A stretch of 6,283 bases of DNA. Source: Thermoplasmata archaeon. GTDB taxonomy: Archaea > Thermoplasmatota > Thermoplasmata > Lutacidiplasmatales > UBA184. The position numbers and the translations under genes are program-made. Below, in pieces: positions 5,693 to 6,283 of this stretch (position 1 is the first letter of the stretch; every line of letters begins with the position of its first letter). The stretch lies in the NCBI GenBank assembly GCA_030038885.1, contig JASHQY010000102.1, positions 1 to 6,283 of the forward strand, written 5' to 3'. The notes below the pieces were generated by a model. That model saw only the letters and a program-made list of their open reading frames with translations, made no database searches and was not told the origin of the DNA.

Positions 5693-6283
5693 ATGAGCCC
5701 GACCCTGTCGCAAGGCGCGATCCTCAGCTACCTCCTCGTCGCGGTCCTCGGCCTCTTCATCCTCCGCCGCGCGTACCGGATGGTCCAGGGGGTGCCGCTC
5801 GGCTCCGCGCGGCTCGTCGTCCTGCCCGCGGTCTACGTCCTGCTCTACGTCGGCGAGCTCGCGTCGATCTCGTTCGTCGGGGCGGCGACCGGCTCCGCGC
5901 TCGCGACCTACGCGTCGCTCGCGGTCGACGCGGCGCTGTTCGCGCTCGGCGTCGGGTTGGCCTACGGCTACACCGTCCGGCATGTCGAGCTGTACCGGGC
6001 GCCGGGCGAGACCCGCTGGAGCTACCGGCTGAACCCGCTCCTCCCGATCGTGTACGTGGTCCTGTTCTTCGTCCGGGTCGGGATCGAGACCGCGCTGCTC
6101 GGCGTCTCGCCGTTCGAGTTCCCGACCGCGGCGTCGCTCGCGGGGCTCCCGACCGTCGCGCGGGTCCTCTTCGCGACCGTGGACGCGCTCTGGGGCCTCT
6201 CGACCGGCTTCCTGGTCGGGCGCAGCGCTGCCGCGTGGCACGTCTGGCAGCTCCGGCTCCGCGCGGCGCCCCCTCCGGCCGAC
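5693..6283 (+). CDS. multi-pass membrane protein, unknown function (runs off the window)
   Basis: An open frame of 197 residues continues to the right edge without a stop. Hydrophobic segments lie at about 9-27, 41-62, 68-92, 115-137 and perhaps 155-175, giving four or five transmembrane helices. Arg-rich loops RRAYRMVQG (25-33) and YRAPGETRWSYR (101-112) probably face the cytoplasm. The sequence already turns into a charged Ala/Pro tail at the edge, so the stop is probably near. The loop RMVQGVPLGSARL and the later FFVRVGIE faintly recall CcdC/DUF1453-like membrane proteins, but I would not name it on that. ATG 5693 is supported by GGAGG at 5684-5688 and by a TATA-like box upstream. Codon ends are G/C-rich as elsewhere. 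No metal or catalytic motif stands out. A functional link with the HPS-RraA gene is not evident. Confidence 0.7.
   Translation, partial: MSPTLSQGAILSYLLVAVLGLFILRRAYRMVQGVPLGSARLVVLPAVYVLLYVGELASISFVGAATGSALATYASLAVDAALFALGVGLAYGYTVRHVELYRAPGETRWSYRLNPLLPIVYVVLFFVRVGIETALLGVSPFEFPTAASLAGLPTVARVLFATVDALWGLSTGFLVGRSAAAWHVWQLRLRAAPPPAD

Noticed and set aside
4166..6241. Minus-strand open frame of 691 codons opposite HPS-RraA and the last gene
   Set aside because: It is a shadow of a strongly supported enzyme; its product is a monotonous run of Asp/Arg/Glu/Pro and Val with no recognisable domain.
1..6283. CRISPR array, tRNA/rRNA, insertion sequence or U-rich terminator
   Set aside because: No regularly spaced repeats, no tRNA-like cloverleaf or T-loop sequence, no transposase motifs, and no T-run suitable for termination were seen on either strand.

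Overview
This is a very GC-rich window (roughly 70-75 % by eye) that looks archaeal. The arguments are: a fused hexulose-6-phosphate synthase/RraA protein, a fusion well known from archaea; a solitary methyltransferase that resembles the archaeal CTAG-methylase (Zim/M.MthZI) group; and the only clear A/T runs in the window, which sit about 26 bases ahead of plausible start codons, as TATA boxes of leaderless archaeal genes do. Proteins are rich in Arg and poor in Lys but not strongly acidic, which argues mildly against haloarchaea. A high-GC Thermoplasmatota-like lineage is my guess, not something the sequence proves.

Layout. From the left edge to about 2943 (+ strand) lies a tightly packed operon. 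It holds the tail of an unknown upstream gene (stop at 104-106), a PrgI-like membrane protein with an extra soluble domain (108-872), a 130-residue hydrophobic membrane protein (869-1261) and a VirB4/TraC-type ATPase (1258-2943). The last two junctions are both 4-base GTGA overlaps, implying translational coupling. A 171- to 187-residue protein of unknown function follows on the same strand (to 3481), possibly with its own promoter inside the end of the ATPase gene. It converges on, and overlaps by 89 bases, a minus-strand SPPY-type DNA methyltransferase (3393-4280). The methyltransferase is divergent from the HPS-RraA fusion gene (4334-5638), and both appear to share one A/T-rich core about equally far from the two start codons. 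The window ends in a multi-pass membrane protein with a TATA-like box, a Shine-Dalgarno sequence and a perfect 8-bp dyad over that Shine-Dalgarno (5693 to the edge).

How they may work together. The left operon reads as the energising core of a reduced type IV secretion/conjugation-like or DNA-transfer (Ced/Ted-like) machine: a PrgI/VirB3-like membrane piece, a small membrane partner and the VirB4-like motor. Its oddest feature is that the VirB4 N-terminal region seems divided between two genes. The first part is fused behind PrgI, and the second part stays on the ATPase, with the membrane-protein gene between them. No relaxase, VirD4 coupling protein or pilin gene is visible in the window. 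The methyltransferase could mark self DNA. The HPS-RraA enzyme is housekeeping sugar-phosphate metabolism (ribulose-5-phosphate supply). No rRNA, tRNA, insertion sequence, CRISPR array or convincing U-rich terminator was seen. There is no gene-free stretch above 300 bases; the longest gap is about 55 bases.
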